25,668 nucleotides of DNA from CAZCFB01 sp964511535 (GTDB lineage: Bacteria; Myxococcota_A; Polyangia; GCA-2747355; CAZCFB01), in NCBI GenBank assembly GCA_964511535.1, contig CAZEFW010000142.1, positions 1-25,668 of the forward strand, read 5' to 3'. Position 1 is the first letter of the stretch, and each line of letters starts with the position of its first letter. The translations under genes were made by a program, and so were the position numbers. Below are positions 1 through 9,800 of the stretch, piece after piece. The notes beneath the pieces were generated by a model. That model saw only the letters and a list, made by a program, of their open reading frames with translations. It made no database searches and was not told the DNA's origin.

Positions 1-162
1 GAGGACTACTGCGACGGCGAGTACGGCTCCTACGATCAGAGCTGCGACGGCTGGGAGTACGGGGGCTGCGCCTGCGGTGACTGGACCGACAACGACGGGG
101 ACGGCGCGATCGATCTGAGCGACCCCGATTGCCTCGACTACTGGGCCACCTCCGAGGGCTGA
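1..162 (+). CDS. C-terminal end of a secreted Cys/Asp-rich protein (5' end outside window)
   Basis: Frame 1 is open from the first base and stops with TGA at 160-162, giving 53 residues. The peptide is rich in Cys, Asp, Gly and Tyr. It contains DNDGDGAIDLSDPDC, which resembles the short Asp/Gly calcium-binding-like repeats (DxDGDGxxDxxDPDC) seen in many extracellular proteins of Myxococcota. Five Cys occur in 53 residues, which suits an exported, disulfide-bonded protein. The start, signal peptide and main domain are outside the window, so no function can be given. The low-quality tract beginning about 80 bases downstream does not touch this frame. Confidence 0.6.
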   Translation, partial: EDYCDGEYGSYDQSCDGWEYGGCACGDWTDNDGDGAIDLSDPDCLDYWATSEG

Positions 163-341
163 GCGTCGGCGCTTGGGTGACGCCGATCAAGCTCTGGATG
201 GTAAGTAGTTCTGCCTGCGCGATACGCGAGGACGTGGCATCGTCGGCGTGGGGGGCGGGGCGGGTGAGCCCCCCCCCCGGGCACCCCCGCCAACCCCCCC
301 CCCCCCCCGCCGCGGCGCGGGGGCGGGCGCCGGCCCCCGCC
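163..341. other. Low-complexity poly-C stretch, probable sequence or assembly problem
   Basis: Between the end of the first gene and the Fis-like tail there is no recognisable gene. The stretch contains runs of 10 C (269-278) and 15 C (294-308) with short C-rich words between them. Such runs do not resemble the coding or intergenic DNA elsewhere in the window, except the similar stretch at 16443-16570. It looks like low-quality read ends or a forced join. Confidence 0.5.
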
Positions 342-497
342 GAGGATGATCCCCCCGAGGCCGCCGAGCTCCGGCAGGTGCTGGCCGAGGCGCAGGGCGA
401 TGTAGCGGCCGCTGCCGACACCCTGGGCATCAGCGTCAGCCAGCTGTACCGCCGGGCGCGCAAGTACCGCATCCGACCGGCCCACTTCCGCCCCTGA
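342..497 (+). pseudogene. Orphan Fis-type helix-turn-helix tail of a sigma-54 activator (remnant or misassembled)
   Basis: The last about 50 residues of a frame open from 129 read as a Fis-family DNA-binding domain. An acidic start (AEDDPPEAAELRQVLAEA) leads to GDVAAAADTLGISVSQLYRR and a basic tail, ending with TGA at 495-497. In sigma-54-dependent activators this domain follows a central AAA+ domain with GAFTGA and Walker motifs. None of those is present; upstream the frame is Pro/Ala-rich and runs through poly-C tracts. The domain call is good. Whether this is a decayed gene, a truncated real gene or a false join cannot be decided here. It is convergent with the beta-helix gene that ends at 506. 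Confidence 0.5.
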
Positions 498-505
498 CCA
501 GATCC

Positions 506-2716
506 CTATTTTTTGCCGAACGGGTCGGGCACGTCGGGCACGCTCAGCGACTTCAGGCCCAGGCCGTGGGAGACCTTGTTGCTCTTGTTGCCCGACAGGA
601 CGTTGCCCTCACCCAGGGTGGGTGACGCGCCGTTTTCCAGGACGACGGCGAGGTCATTGTCCCGGATGACGGTTCCGCCAACCGAGCCGCCAGCCGCGTC
701 GTAGAGCAGGCCGGCGCGCGCGCTGCCCGAGAACTGACAGCCGGCCAGCGTCACCTGCGCAGAGGCCGCCGCCAGGAGGCCGTCGCCGAAGGTGCCCGAC
801 GCGTCCGCCTTGACGCCGGCAACAGCGGTGCGCCTCAGCGAGACGGAGCGCCCGAACACGGACACGCCGGCGGAGTGGCCCCCCTGGACCAGGCTATCGG
901 TCACGGACAGCGCCAGGCTCGGCGCGGCGCCGGCCCTCTTGTTCACGTGCAGTCCCATGCCCAGGGTCCCCGCGGCTGTCAGCTTCGTCCCGCTGATCAC
1001 CACGCGCTGGAGCTCGCCCGAGGCGTCCTCCATGGCCACGCCCACCATCCGGTTGCCCGCCACCTGGCTATCCACCAGCTTCAGGTTGACCTTCTGCCCG
1101 GGGGTCTTCGAAGGCGGGAAGGCGTAGATGCCGATGCCCAGCTTTTTGGTTGTGGGGAGCGCCCTGGTGTCCGAGATGACCGACCGCTCGATGGTGGTGG
1201 CGGAGTTGTTCAGCGCGACGCCGAAGGCGTGGTTGCCGGTCACCACGCTATCGGTCAGCTGCAGGTCTGCGCCGGTCCGGAGCGAGGAGACCCAGCTCCG
1301 GATCCCCTCGCCGCCGCTCATGTCCTTGCTCGGATAGTTGTCCCTGATCACTGTCCGCGAGACGGTCCCCACGGCATCGCTCAGGAACAGGCCAGCGGTC
1401 TGGTTGCGCAGGACCAGGCTGTCGCTGATGGTCACCTTCGGCATCTTGAAGCCCTTGGCCATGGCCACCATCAGCCCCAGGCCGTACGCCTGGCTCGTCG
1501 CAGTCGACAAGGTGTCCCGGATGATGGACCGCTTGATCAGGACGTCCGCACTATACGCCTCGATGCCGACGCGCCGGTTGCCGAGGATCACGCATCCATC
1601 CAGCTCGAGCCTGGGCCGCTGACGGCTCGCCTCGCCATGCAACGCGTACAGCCCCGCGCCGGAGCCGCCCGGGTCCAGGGTGTCGCGCACCACCGTGCGC
1701 GTCAGCTTCGCCTCCGAGTCCAAAACCGCGAGGCCCCACTTGCCGTTGCCGTCCAGCAGGCAGTCGCTCAGGGACACCCGGGACGGCGTGGCCGACTGCA
1801 TCAGGATGGACGAGAGCACCCCCACCCCCAGGCCGCCGGCGCTCGTCCCGGTGCGCCGCACCACCACCCGCTCCAGCGTTGCCGTGGAGGCGTGCAGTGC
1901 CACGCCCACCCCCTGGCTCGAATCCACCAGGCTGTCCCGGAGGGTGAGCTTGCCCGTGGACATGTAGATACCCTGGTTCAGGCTCTTGCTCACGATGATC
2001 CGTTCCAGGGTCAGGTCCACGCCCTGCACCTCGATCCCCTTGCCCTTGCTCGTGACCGTCACGCCGCGCATCACGGATCCGGAGGCCCACTTGTGCGCCC
2101 GGACCGCGGGGTCCTTGCCGCCGCCGGTGATGATCACCTTGGCCGCGCAGCGGCCCTCCAGGGTCACCTTGCGGAACAGCTCCACCTGCTCGTCGTAGGT
2201 CCCCGCGGCCACCGCGATGGGCGCGCCGGCCTTGCCCTTGGTCAGCGCGGCGTTGATGGTGCGGTACGGGCTGGCAGCGCTGCCGTCGCCGCCGGTGGCC
2301 GCGGCCTGATCCACATGGATGGTGTCGGCGGCGGTCTTGAGCCTGCCGTAGGTCCCGCTGCCACAATCGCCCACCGGCTGGCAGGTGGCTTTGCCTGGCA
2401 CGGCCATGGTGGCGCCGGTGCACTTGCCGGATGGCAGCAGCGGCTCGCACCAGCCGTCGGCGGTCAGCTTCCAGCCTTTGCTGCACTGGGTGGGCGGGCC
2501 CACGGCCTTGCACCCGCCCCCGGGCACAGGCACCTCGTTGGCCTTGCAGGTGTCCATCACCGGCACGCAGGCCGGGCCCATGGCCCTGAGCCCGGCCCCG
2601 CAGACGCCAGCGTCTGGCGCGGGGACGCCGGCGTCGCTGGTGTCGCCCGGAGCGTCAGAGCAGGCTGCGGACAGAGCCGCGGCGGCCCAGAGCATCAGCG
2701 TGCGGGGGGAGAGCAT
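506..2716 (-). CDS. Lipoprotein with Cys-rich N-terminus and right-handed parallel beta-helix
   Basis: 736 residues from ATG at 2716. This start gives a lipoprotein signal peptide with lipobox LSAAC and Cys19; the frame is open further upstream but that part overlaps the next gene and has no signal. Residues about 39-118 hold many Cys. Around 132-190 (IHVDQAAATGGDGSAASPYRTINAAL) is the entry motif of DUF1565/parallel beta-helix proteins. The rest, to about 720, is repeated short beta units of the type 'LxDSxVxxNxxxGV', with many small residues and Asn. Such folds often bind or cut polysaccharide, but no catalytic site is recognised. It lies 68 nt downstream of the protease gene on the same strand and may be co-transcribed. 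No strong Shine-Dalgarno is seen. It is a likely paralogue of the gene at 5198-6868. Confidence 0.85.
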   Translation of the reverse strand: MLSPRTLMLWAAAALSAACSDAPGDTSDAGVPAPDAGVCGAGLRAMGPACVPVMDTCKANEVPVPGGGCKAVGPPTQCSKGWKLTADGWCEPLLPSGKCTGATMAVPGKATCQPVGDCGSGTYGRLKTAADTIHVDQAAATGGDGSAASPYRTINAALTKGKAGAPIAVAAGTYDEQVELFRKVTLEGRCAAKVIITGGGKDPAVRAHKWASGSVMRGVTVTSKGKGIEVQGVDLTLERIIVSKSLNQGIYMSTGKLTLRDSLVDSSQGVGVALHASTATLERVVVRRTGTSAGGLGVGVLSSILMQSATPSRVSLSDCLLDGNGKWGLAVLDSEAKLTRTVVRDTLDPGGSGAGLYALHGEASRQRPRLELDGCVILGNRRVGIEAYSADVLIKRSIIRDTLSTATSQAYGLGLMVAMAKGFKMPKVTISDSLVLRNQTAGLFLSDAVGTVSRTVIRDNYPSKDMSGGEGIRSWVSSLRTGADLQLTDSVVTGNHAFGVALNNSATTIERSVISDTRALPTTKKLGIGIYAFPPSKTPGQKVNLKLVDSQVAGNRMVGVAMEDASGELQRVVISGTKLTAAGTLGMGLHVNKRAGAAPSLALSVTDSLVQGGHSAGVSVFGRSVSLRRTAVAGVKADASGTFGDGLLAAASAQVTLAGCQFSGSARAGLLYDAAGGSVGGTVIRDNDLAVVLENGASPTLGEGNVLSGNKSNKVSHGLGLKSLSVPDVPDPFGKK

Positions 2717-2784
2717 GGGACCATCATAATTCAGCAGGGAGAGGGGCCGCCAGGGAGGAGGGTGCGGCAGGGATGAAGCGAATG

Positions 2785-4992
2785 TCAGCGACGACGACGG
2801 GCGGCCAGGCCCAGGACCATCAGCACCATCATGATGCCGGCGGCGGCCGGGTCGGCGGCGCCCGCGCCGGTCAGCGAGCAACCGCCGGTGGTGGGCTCCG
2901 GCTCGGTGGGCTGGCCCGGATTGGTCGGCTCGGGCTGGGTCGGCACGGCCGGAGACGGCTGCTCGTCCCGGGCGGTGAGCACGAACAGGGTGACCCAGTC
3001 GCTGGCCAGGTTGCCGGCGTTGTCCCGGGCGCGCACTCGCAAGTAGTGAGTCTGGCCGTTGAGCACCTCGGGCACGTCGTAGGCGGAGGTGATGGTCTCG
3101 AGAGCGCTCGTGCCGTCGGCGAAGGGGCCCCAGTAGACCAGGTAGCTCTTGATGCCGCTGGCATCGCTGCCCGCGTCCCAGGTGAAGTCACAGTCGGTGA
3201 TGGCGGTGGCCACGCCGCTGGTCGCGCCGTTGGCGTCCGTGGCCGCCGCGGGGTTCTTCGGCGCGGTGTTGTCCACGGTGACGCTGCCCACGGCCAGGCC
3301 CTGGTTGTTACTCTCCGCAGGCTCGGGCACCGAGGCGCCGCTGTCGGCCAGGCAGCCGATGTAGTAGGTGCCGTCGGCCATGCCGGCGGGCAGTATGCCG
3401 TTGACGGTGTACAGCGAGGAGTCGCCCGCTGACAGGCTGCTGTAGGTGGCGCCGCCGATGAGGTGGTCGCTGTAGGTGATGTCGGTGTTGAGCGAGGCGT
3501 AGCAGTCCACGTCGAAGCCGCCAGCGCTGGCGCCCCCCAGGTTGGTGATCGTGAAGCTGACGTCGATCTTGTCGCCGGCGCGCATGAGACCTGACACCGT
3601 GCTGCTCATCGACAGGGCCAGATCCGCGCTGCCGTTGATGGCCACGGCCGCCACGTCCTGGGCGCCGGTGGTGTTGTTGGCCTTGGCGTAGTCCGCAGCC
3701 TGGATGATGACGCCGAGGTGGTAGGTGCCGGTGGGCAGATCCGCGGCCAGGGCGCTGGACAGGCTGGAGGGGAGCACCAGCTGGCTGGCAGTGTGTCCGG
3801 CGATCTTGGAGGCGGGGAAGTTGTAAGAGCCGACGAGGGTGTCGGCGCTGGAGATGGTCTTGTCGGTGGAGAGGTACAGCTTGGCCACGAGGTTGCCGGA
3901 GTAGGCCTTATCGGAGCGGTTGAACACCAGCACGGAGGCGCCGGCGATCTTGCTCCCTGCGCTGGCGGTGCTGGCCGCCTTGACCCTCATGGGCACCAGG
4001 TCCGCGGAGGGCGGGTTCATGCCGGTGCGCGCGGCGGAGATTCTGTCGAACTTGTCCTTGTTGATCCGGGTTACGCCGGAGCCGTAGGGCGCCGAGAGGT
4101 AGGTGTGAGAGTGGACTCCGTAGACATGCCCCGCCGGAGAGTTGACGCCGCCTCCGCTCATGCCGCCGTAGCTGTTGACCTTGTTGTACAGGATGCCGCC
4201 GTTGACCGAGTCGAAGGTGCCTGACTGGCTGTACAGCTGCTGGCCGTTGTACGGCTTGGCGGCCGGGTAGCCGGTGCGCGCGAAGCTGTTGCCTGTGTAG
4301 AACTTGCCGTCGGGGTCGTGGCCGTAGCCGAACCAGCCCACCAGGGCGCCGATGGGGCGGTCCAGGGTGAGGATGGCGAAGTCATCGTCGTAGTTCTTCT
4401 TGTTGATCCAGCCCGGCATGTGGATCTTGCCCACCGCGGCCGCCTTGCCGAAGGGCATGCTGCCGTAGTGATATCCGGGGACCACCTCGATCTTCTTGGG
4501 CTCGCCTGCCTTGTGGTCGTAGACGCAGTGTCCGGCGGTGACCACCAGCGAGTGGCCCACCAGGGCGCCGGAGCAGACGCCGATCATGCCGGACTTCTTG
4601 GTCATGAAGATCTTCACCGTCTGGGCCCATCGACCCGAGGTGGGGCTGGTCACCTTGGCCAGCGGGCTGAACGCGTACAGGTCCATGGGCGGGGCCACCG
4701 CGCCGCTGGCGGTCATGCCCTGCGCCGGGGCGGTATGGGTGGCGTCCACAGGGCGGGGATCGGCCAGGGTCGCCGTGGGGGGCGCGGTGCGGGCGGGCAT
4801 GGGGATGGGCCGGGCGGCGCGCAGCTCGGGGCGAACCTTGGGGACCGCCCTGAGCGCGCTGTTGCTGTCGTCGCCGAGGACCGGCGCCAGCGCCGAGGTG
4901 GGCGCCGCCGCGGCAGCAGCGGGCAGGGCGAGGCTGGCGAGCAGGACGGCAATGCGGGTGAGCAGGTTCGCGGTGATGCGCAGGTTCTTCAT
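2785..4992 (-). CDS. Secreted trypsin/V8-like serine protease with CARDB-like and fibronectin-like domains and MYXO-CTERM tail
   Basis: 735 residues. A signal peptide covers about 1-30, followed by a Pro/Ala-rich propeptide-like stretch to about 105. The S1 protease domain spans about 106-320 with all three catalytic residues visible: His155 in VVTAGHC, Asp204 in YDDDFAIL and Ser279 in GGMSGGG. Cys140 and Cys156 probably pair. Two beta-sandwich units at about 329-450 (starts SADLVPMRV) and 455-570 (starts SADLALSM) look like CARDB domains. A fibronectin-III-like unit covers about 578-675. A Pro/Glu/Thr linker leads to GGCSLTG (Cys705), a hydrophobic segment and RRRR: the MYXO-CTERM sorting pattern, implying processing by a myxosortase and surface display or release. 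AGG-rich Shine-Dalgarno GGAGG lies just before the ATG. The substrate is unknown. Confidence 0.9.
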   Translation of the reverse strand: MKNLRITANLLTRIAVLLASLALPAAAAAAPTSALAPVLGDDSNSALRAVPKVRPELRAARPIPMPARTAPPTATLADPRPVDATHTAPAQGMTASGAVAPPMDLYAFSPLAKVTSPTSGRWAQTVKIFMTKKSGMIGVCSGALVGHSLVVTAGHCVYDHKAGEPKKIEVVPGYHYGSMPFGKAAAVGKIHMPGWINKKNYDDDFAILTLDRPIGALVGWFGYGHDPDGKFYTGNSFARTGYPAAKPYNGQQLYSQSGTFDSVNGGILYNKVNSYGGMSGGGVNSPAGHVYGVHSHTYLSAPYGSGVTRINKDKFDRISAARTGMNPPSADLVPMRVKAASTASAGSKIAGASVLVFNRSDKAYSGNLVAKLYLSTDKTISSADTLVGSYNFPASKIAGHTASQLVLPSSLSSALAADLPTGTYHLGVIIQAADYAKANNTTGAQDVAAVAINGSADLALSMSSTVSGLMRAGDKIDVSFTITNLGGASAGGFDVDCYASLNTDITYSDHLIGGATYSSLSAGDSSLYTVNGILPAGMADGTYYIGCLADSGASVPEPAESNNQGLAVGSVTVDNTAPKNPAAATDANGATSGVATAITDCDFTWDAGSDASGIKSYLVYWGPFADGTSALETITSAYDVPEVLNGQTHYLRVRARDNAGNLASDWVTLFVLTARDEQPSPAVPTQPEPTNPGQPTEPEPTTGGCSLTGAGAADPAAAGIMMVLMVLGLAARRRR

Positions 4993-5197
4993 GGTGGCCT
5001 CCGTGGTTTCCCCCTACCCATTGCAGGGCTCGGGCCAGAAGCAGCCACCTGGATTTGTTCTTTACTTACGGAGTCTTAAACACTCCTCTTGCCATCGCCC
5101 CGCCGCAACTGCGCCACCGGCGCGCCACTTTTTCGCGTCCACGCCAGCGCCGCCACGACCGCCGCCACTGCTCCGCCGCCTCCACATCCGGCCATGG
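4993..5197. promoter_or_regulatory. Upstream region of the protease gene with a small dyad
   Basis: This 205-bp gap separates the beta-helix gene (ends 5198) from the protease gene (starts 4992), both minus strand. An A/T-richer patch at about 5053-5092 stands out and contains the dyad GGAGT-N7-ACTCC at 5070-5086. This could be an operator or weak hairpin. No convincing -35/-10 pair was identified, so the promoter itself is inferred from position only. Confidence 0.3.
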
Positions 5198-6868
5198 CTA
5201 CATCTTCGTGGGTGCTGCGGGCATCCAGATCGGGTCCGGGTTGATGCTCAGCGCGTCTGCGGCCGAGACATTCACCGGCGCCAGGGCCGCGCCGCCCTTG
5301 TCCTTGTTGCCGGTGCCCGTGACCTTGGCGCCGCTCTGGGCGTAGATGCCCTTGTCCGCCTTGGGATCCTTGCGGTCCACGGTGCAGTTGCTGATGCTCC
5401 CCTCCGACGCGTCCACCACCACCGTGGCCCGGCCGTTGCGCGCCAGGTCAACGCCGTCCACGGTGAACTTCGACCCCTTGAGCACCTGCACCCCGTCGCC
5501 CATGGTCACCTTCTTGCCGCCCACAGCCATGAGTCCCGAGACCGTATTGGAGATGGCTCCGCCCTTGACGCTCACCGCCTCGGCGCCCGTTCCGCCCAGG
5601 CCGATGAGGCCGTTGGCGTCCAGGGTGTTCTTGTCCAGCGAGACCTTCAGCCCGGCGGCGGCGCTGACCCGCTGCAGCCAAACCCCGCGCTCGGCGTTGC
5701 TCGAGATGGTGTTGCCGGTCAGGGTGGCGCTTGATGTATCCAGGACCATGCCCTGGCCCGCGACGCCGGTGACGGAGCTGGCGCTCATGGTCAGCGCGGC
5801 CGGGTGAAAATCACCGGGGGCATACGGCGGATTCTTGGCGGAGAACGCCTGGACCTGGATGCCCCGGGCCACGCCCGCCACGAGCTTGCCGCCTGAAACC
5901 GCCACCTTCGCCAGGGTGGCGCGGGTCCCCACCAGGGCCACGCCCACGCCAAAGTTGCGGGCCACCTCCACGCCGGTGACCACGCTGGGGCCCAGCGCCT
6001 TGCACGCGGCCACGTTGGAGCAGGCCAGCAGCGCGCCGTAGGCGAACTTGGCCGCCTTGTCGCCGTTGTCCAGCATGGCGCACGAGGCCAGGTCCACGGT
6101 GGAGTCGGAGGCAAACAGGCCGATCTGCGGGTTGTGCTGCAGCAGCACCCGCTCCAGCCTGGCGCCGCTGCCCTTGGCCAGGACCACGCCCATGGCCGAG
6201 GACGTGGAGGCCCCGCCCACCTTGCCGGCCAGGGTCTTGCGCACCGTGGTCCGCCTGATGGTCAGCTTCGTGGCGGCGCTGGCGAAGATGCCCACGCCGG
6301 TGGCCGCGGAGATGGACACGCCCTCCACAGTCAGCCCGCTGGTGCCGTTGATGGCCAGGCCGATGCCGGTCCCGGTCATGCCGAGCCCGCGCACTGATCC
6401 GCCGCTGCCGTCCTTGAACAGGAGCGCCCAGCCGGCCCCGGCAGCCGGGGTCAGGGTGGTGCCAGTGGGTCCCACCCCCAGAACATGAACCCCGCCGGAG
6501 ACCACGGTGGTCGCGGCCACCTTGTGCGTCCCTTCACCCAGCAGGATGCAGTCCCCCGGGCCCGCAATCTTGGCCGCCTCGCCCAGAGCGCCGAAGGGGG
6601 ACGCGGCGGTGCCGGAGCCCGTCGTGGCGACCGCGGACACGTGATAGCTCTTCTTGCAAGAGACCGACTTGTCACCACAATAGCTGCCTTCACACCGACG
6701 TGAGGTCGAGAGCAGTCCGGCGCAGCTGCCGTCTGCCATCACGTGGCCGTACCCCTCGGGGCAGGAGACCAGAGTCTCCTCGCCGTTGCACCCCGAGGCC
6801 GCGGCGGCCAGCAGGAGCGCAGGCGCCAGCAGGGACCAGGCCCGAGCATGGTTCACAACTTTGTTCAT
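5198..6868 (-). CDS. Lipoprotein with right-handed parallel beta-helix, probably co-transcribed with the kinase gene
   Basis: 556 residues from ATG at 6868. A Shine-Dalgarno GAGGGGAG lies about 9 nt upstream, and this start yields a signal peptide with lipobox AASGC (Cys27). The frame stays open upstream but would run into the end of the WD40 gene. Residues about 36-72 hold six Cys. From about 75 (YHVSAVATTGSGTAASPFGAL) the DUF1565/beta-helix pattern begins and continues with short repeated strands (GLxMTGTGIGLAI, GVSISAATGVGIF, ATLTGNTISSN) almost to the C-terminus. No catalytic motif is seen. Only 23 nt separate it from the upstream WD40 reading frame, so it is probably on the same transcript. 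The layout matches the gene at 506-2716: lipobox, Cys-rich head, beta-helix. Confidence 0.85.
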   Translation of the reverse strand: MNKVVNHARAWSLLAPALLLAAAASGCNGEETLVSCPEGYGHVMADGSCAGLLSTSRRCEGSYCGDKSVSCKKSYHVSAVATTGSGTAASPFGALGEAAKIAGPGDCILLGEGTHKVAATTVVSGGVHVLGVGPTGTTLTPAAGAGWALLFKDGSGGSVRGLGMTGTGIGLAINGTSGLTVEGVSISAATGVGIFASAATKLTIRRTTVRKTLAGKVGGASTSSAMGVVLAKGSGARLERVLLQHNPQIGLFASDSTVDLASCAMLDNGDKAAKFAYGALLACSNVAACKALGPSVVTGVEVARNFGVGVALVGTRATLAKVAVSGGKLVAGVARGIQVQAFSAKNPPYAPGDFHPAALTMSASSVTGVAGQGMVLDTSSATLTGNTISSNAERGVWLQRVSAAAGLKVSLDKNTLDANGLIGLGGTGAEAVSVKGGAISNTVSGLMAVGGKKVTMGDGVQVLKGSKFTVDGVDLARNGRATVVVDASEGSISNCTVDRKDPKADKGIYAQSGAKVTGTGNKDKGGAALAPVNVSAADALSINPDPIWMPAAPTKM

Positions 6869-6891
6869 CTCAATAATCTCCCCTCTTCGCG

Positions 6892-9800
6892 TCACTTCTT
6901 GTTGCAGCGATGGCTTGCAGGCGGCCCCCGGCGCACGGGCAAGCCCCCCTCCCACACCACCGGGACCTGGCGCCAGACCGATGCGAGCAGGTCGCACGCC
7001 GGCGTGTTGAACAGGGACAGGTCAAGGTCGATGCTGTCTCCCAGGTCCGTGGCGGCCACCAGCCGGTCCTCCTTCATCACCAGGTACTCGACGGATCCGT
7101 GCAACCTCGATTGCTTGAGCAGCGAGCCATTGGACAGGTCCCAGATGCCCACCACCCCGTTGGCGAAGCCGGCCACCAGGGTGCCGGCCGGCCCCTCGGT
7201 CAGCCTGACGACCGGGCTGGAAGGGGTTGAGTCGAACGCGAAAGCAGGTCTCGGGCCGCCTTTACGCGTGGGGACCAAAGCGATGGTCCCCTCTGCGTAG
7301 CCCAGGGCGAACCAGCGCCCCGCAGCCAGCAGCGCCCGGACGTCCTTGCCCACCTCAACCGAGGCGCGCTGCCTGGCCTGGCGGTCCAGAGAAATGACCT
7401 TCCCGCCCGCGGCCACCAGGGCGCCGTCGGCAGCGCGCGCCATGGCGGTGGCCCCCAACAGCAGGTCGCGGTAGGCGCCCGCACCGTCGAGCAGCCCGAC
7501 AGCGCGGCGGGTTAGCGCCAGGCACGCGCCGGGCAGGCCGAGCACTCCTTCGAGCCCGGGCACCACCTCGCGGGCCCTGGCGCGCGCGCCGTCTCCGTCC
7601 CAGAGCTCCACGGCCCCGCTCAGGGTCCGGATGCACACGGTCGCGCCGTCGGGCGAGGTGGCGACTTGCAGCGCGTGCTGAGCCGCGGATTTCTGCCATG
7701 GCTTGAGCCCCGAGACCCCGCCCCCGCCGATCTTCCGCCAGCCGCGGTGGGTCAACCAGCGGGCCGGGGCCGTGGTCAGCGCGGCGGTGCGCCAGTGTGG
7801 ACGGCCATCCCGAGCTCGCCAGGTCCGGACGGTCCCGTCGTCACCCGCAGTTACCACCAGCTCCCCCCGGGGTCCAAAGGCGATGTCGTTGACCTCCGAT
7901 CGGTGCCCGCGCAGCGCCACCACCTTGTCGCTCTTGGGGGACAGGAGCCGGCCCACCTGGGCCGCTCCGGCCGCTCCGACCTCCATCCCGACCGGCGCAT
8001 GTGCCACCCGGTAAACTCGCGACTTGCCCTTGCTCAGCACCTCGCTCTTGCCCGATGCGAGGTCCCAGGAGAGCACGGCACCGTCCCAGGCGCCTGACAC
8101 CAGCCGCCGGCCATCCCCGCTGAAAGACAACCCGTAGACATAGCCCGCGTGGCCGCCGGACAGGGCCCGCCCCCTGCCTGTCCGCGTGTTCCATAGCCGG
8201 ATGGTCTTGTCCGCCCCCCCGGACGCCGCGGTCCGCCCATCCGGGCTCGTCGCCACCACCAGCACCGGCGCAGTGTGTCCCTCGAGGCGGGCGCGCTCCT
8301 TGCGGCTGGCGAGATCCCACAGCCGCACGGTGCGGTCCTTTCCGCCTGAGACGACGGCGCTGCCGCCCGCTGTGAAGGCGAGGTGGAAGACAGCCCCGGC
8401 GTGTCCTGTCATCACCCCTCGCCCTTCTCCGGACCGCGGGTCCCAGAGCCGGATCGTGCCGTCCTGCCCGCCCGAGGCCATCAGCGCCCCGTCCGGCGAG
8501 AAGGCCACGGTCATCACGGCGTCGGTGTGGCCCTCGAGGGCCCGGACGGCGCGCCCGCTGGCCAGGTCCCAGATCCTGACCGTCTTGTCCTCACTGGCCG
8601 AGGCGACAGCCTTGCCGTTCGGGCTGATGCGCACAGCGTTGACGCCCGCGGAGTGCCCGCCTGCGCCCTCCGCCTGCTGCCTGCCCTCGGCGTGCCACAG
8701 GCGGACCGTCCCGTCCCAGCTGCTGGAGGCGATAATTGCCCCCGCGCTGCCATACGAGAGGCCGGTCACGGAACCCTCGTGGCCGCGCAGGGTCGTCAGC
8801 TGCGCGCCGCTGTCCAGGCGCCAGGTGCGGATGGTCCTGTCCCAGCTCGCTGACGCCAGCTCCTGTCGACCTGGCCGAAACGCCACAGCCGTCACCCGGC
8901 CACGGTGCCCGGCGAGCATCCTCGCCCGGGCCCCCGTTGCCACGGTCCAGAGCTTGATGGTGCCATCGTGACCGCCCGTGGCGAGGGTGCCGCCGTCGTC
9001 GCTGAAGGCCATGGCAGCCACCGGGCCCTTGTGGGCAACGATCCGCCGCGTGAGCGCGCCAGCGCCGCTGTCCCAGAGCCGCACCGCGCCAGACATGCTG
9101 CCCGAGGCGATGATCCCACGCGGCCCGAACGCGACGCTGCGAACCCCCGCCTTGTGGCCCTCGAGCGCACGTACCGGCGCGCCAGTGGCGACCCTCCAGA
9201 GACGGATAGAGCGGTCCACGCTGCCCGAAGCGAGCACCTTGCCGTCGACGCTGAAGCTCAGCGCGAGCACCGGGCCGCGGTGCCCCACCAGCTCCACGGA
9301 CGTGCCGCGCGACGGCTCCCAGAGCCGCACCTGGCCGCCGATGTCTGCCGACGCGAGGCGCGCCCCGTCCGGCGAGTAGGCCACGGAGAAGACCTGATCC
9401 TTGTGGCCGCGCAGCACCTGCAAGGCCCTCGTGTCCACGTCGAACAGGCGCACCGTGCGGTCCTGGCAGGCCGCCGCCGCCGTCTTGCCGTCCGGCGAGA
9501 GCGCCACCGCCTGCACCCGCGCGCCCATGGACGCCTTCCAGAACAGGGGCGATCGGCTCAGCCGCCACCACAGGGCCCTGGACGAGGGGGTCACCTCGAT
9601 CTCCAGCGAACTGCGCAGCTTCGCCCGCGCCTCCAGCAGCTCGCCCCGGGAGTGGGCGGCGCGCGCGCCCTCCCGCTGCGCCTCGGCGAGCCGACGGCGC
9701 GCCTCGGCGCCCTGCTGCTCGGCGCGGTCCTTCTGCCGGCTCACCTCCCGGTTCTGCCCGGCGATGACCAGCGCTGCCACCACCGCGATAATGGCCGCGG

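Noticed and set aside
875..2776. Long plus-strand open frame (633 codons) opposite the first beta-helix gene
   Set aside because: Composition is His/Arg/Gly/Ala-rich with no domain. The opposite strand has a signal peptide and clear beta-helix repeats. High GC makes long antisense frames common.
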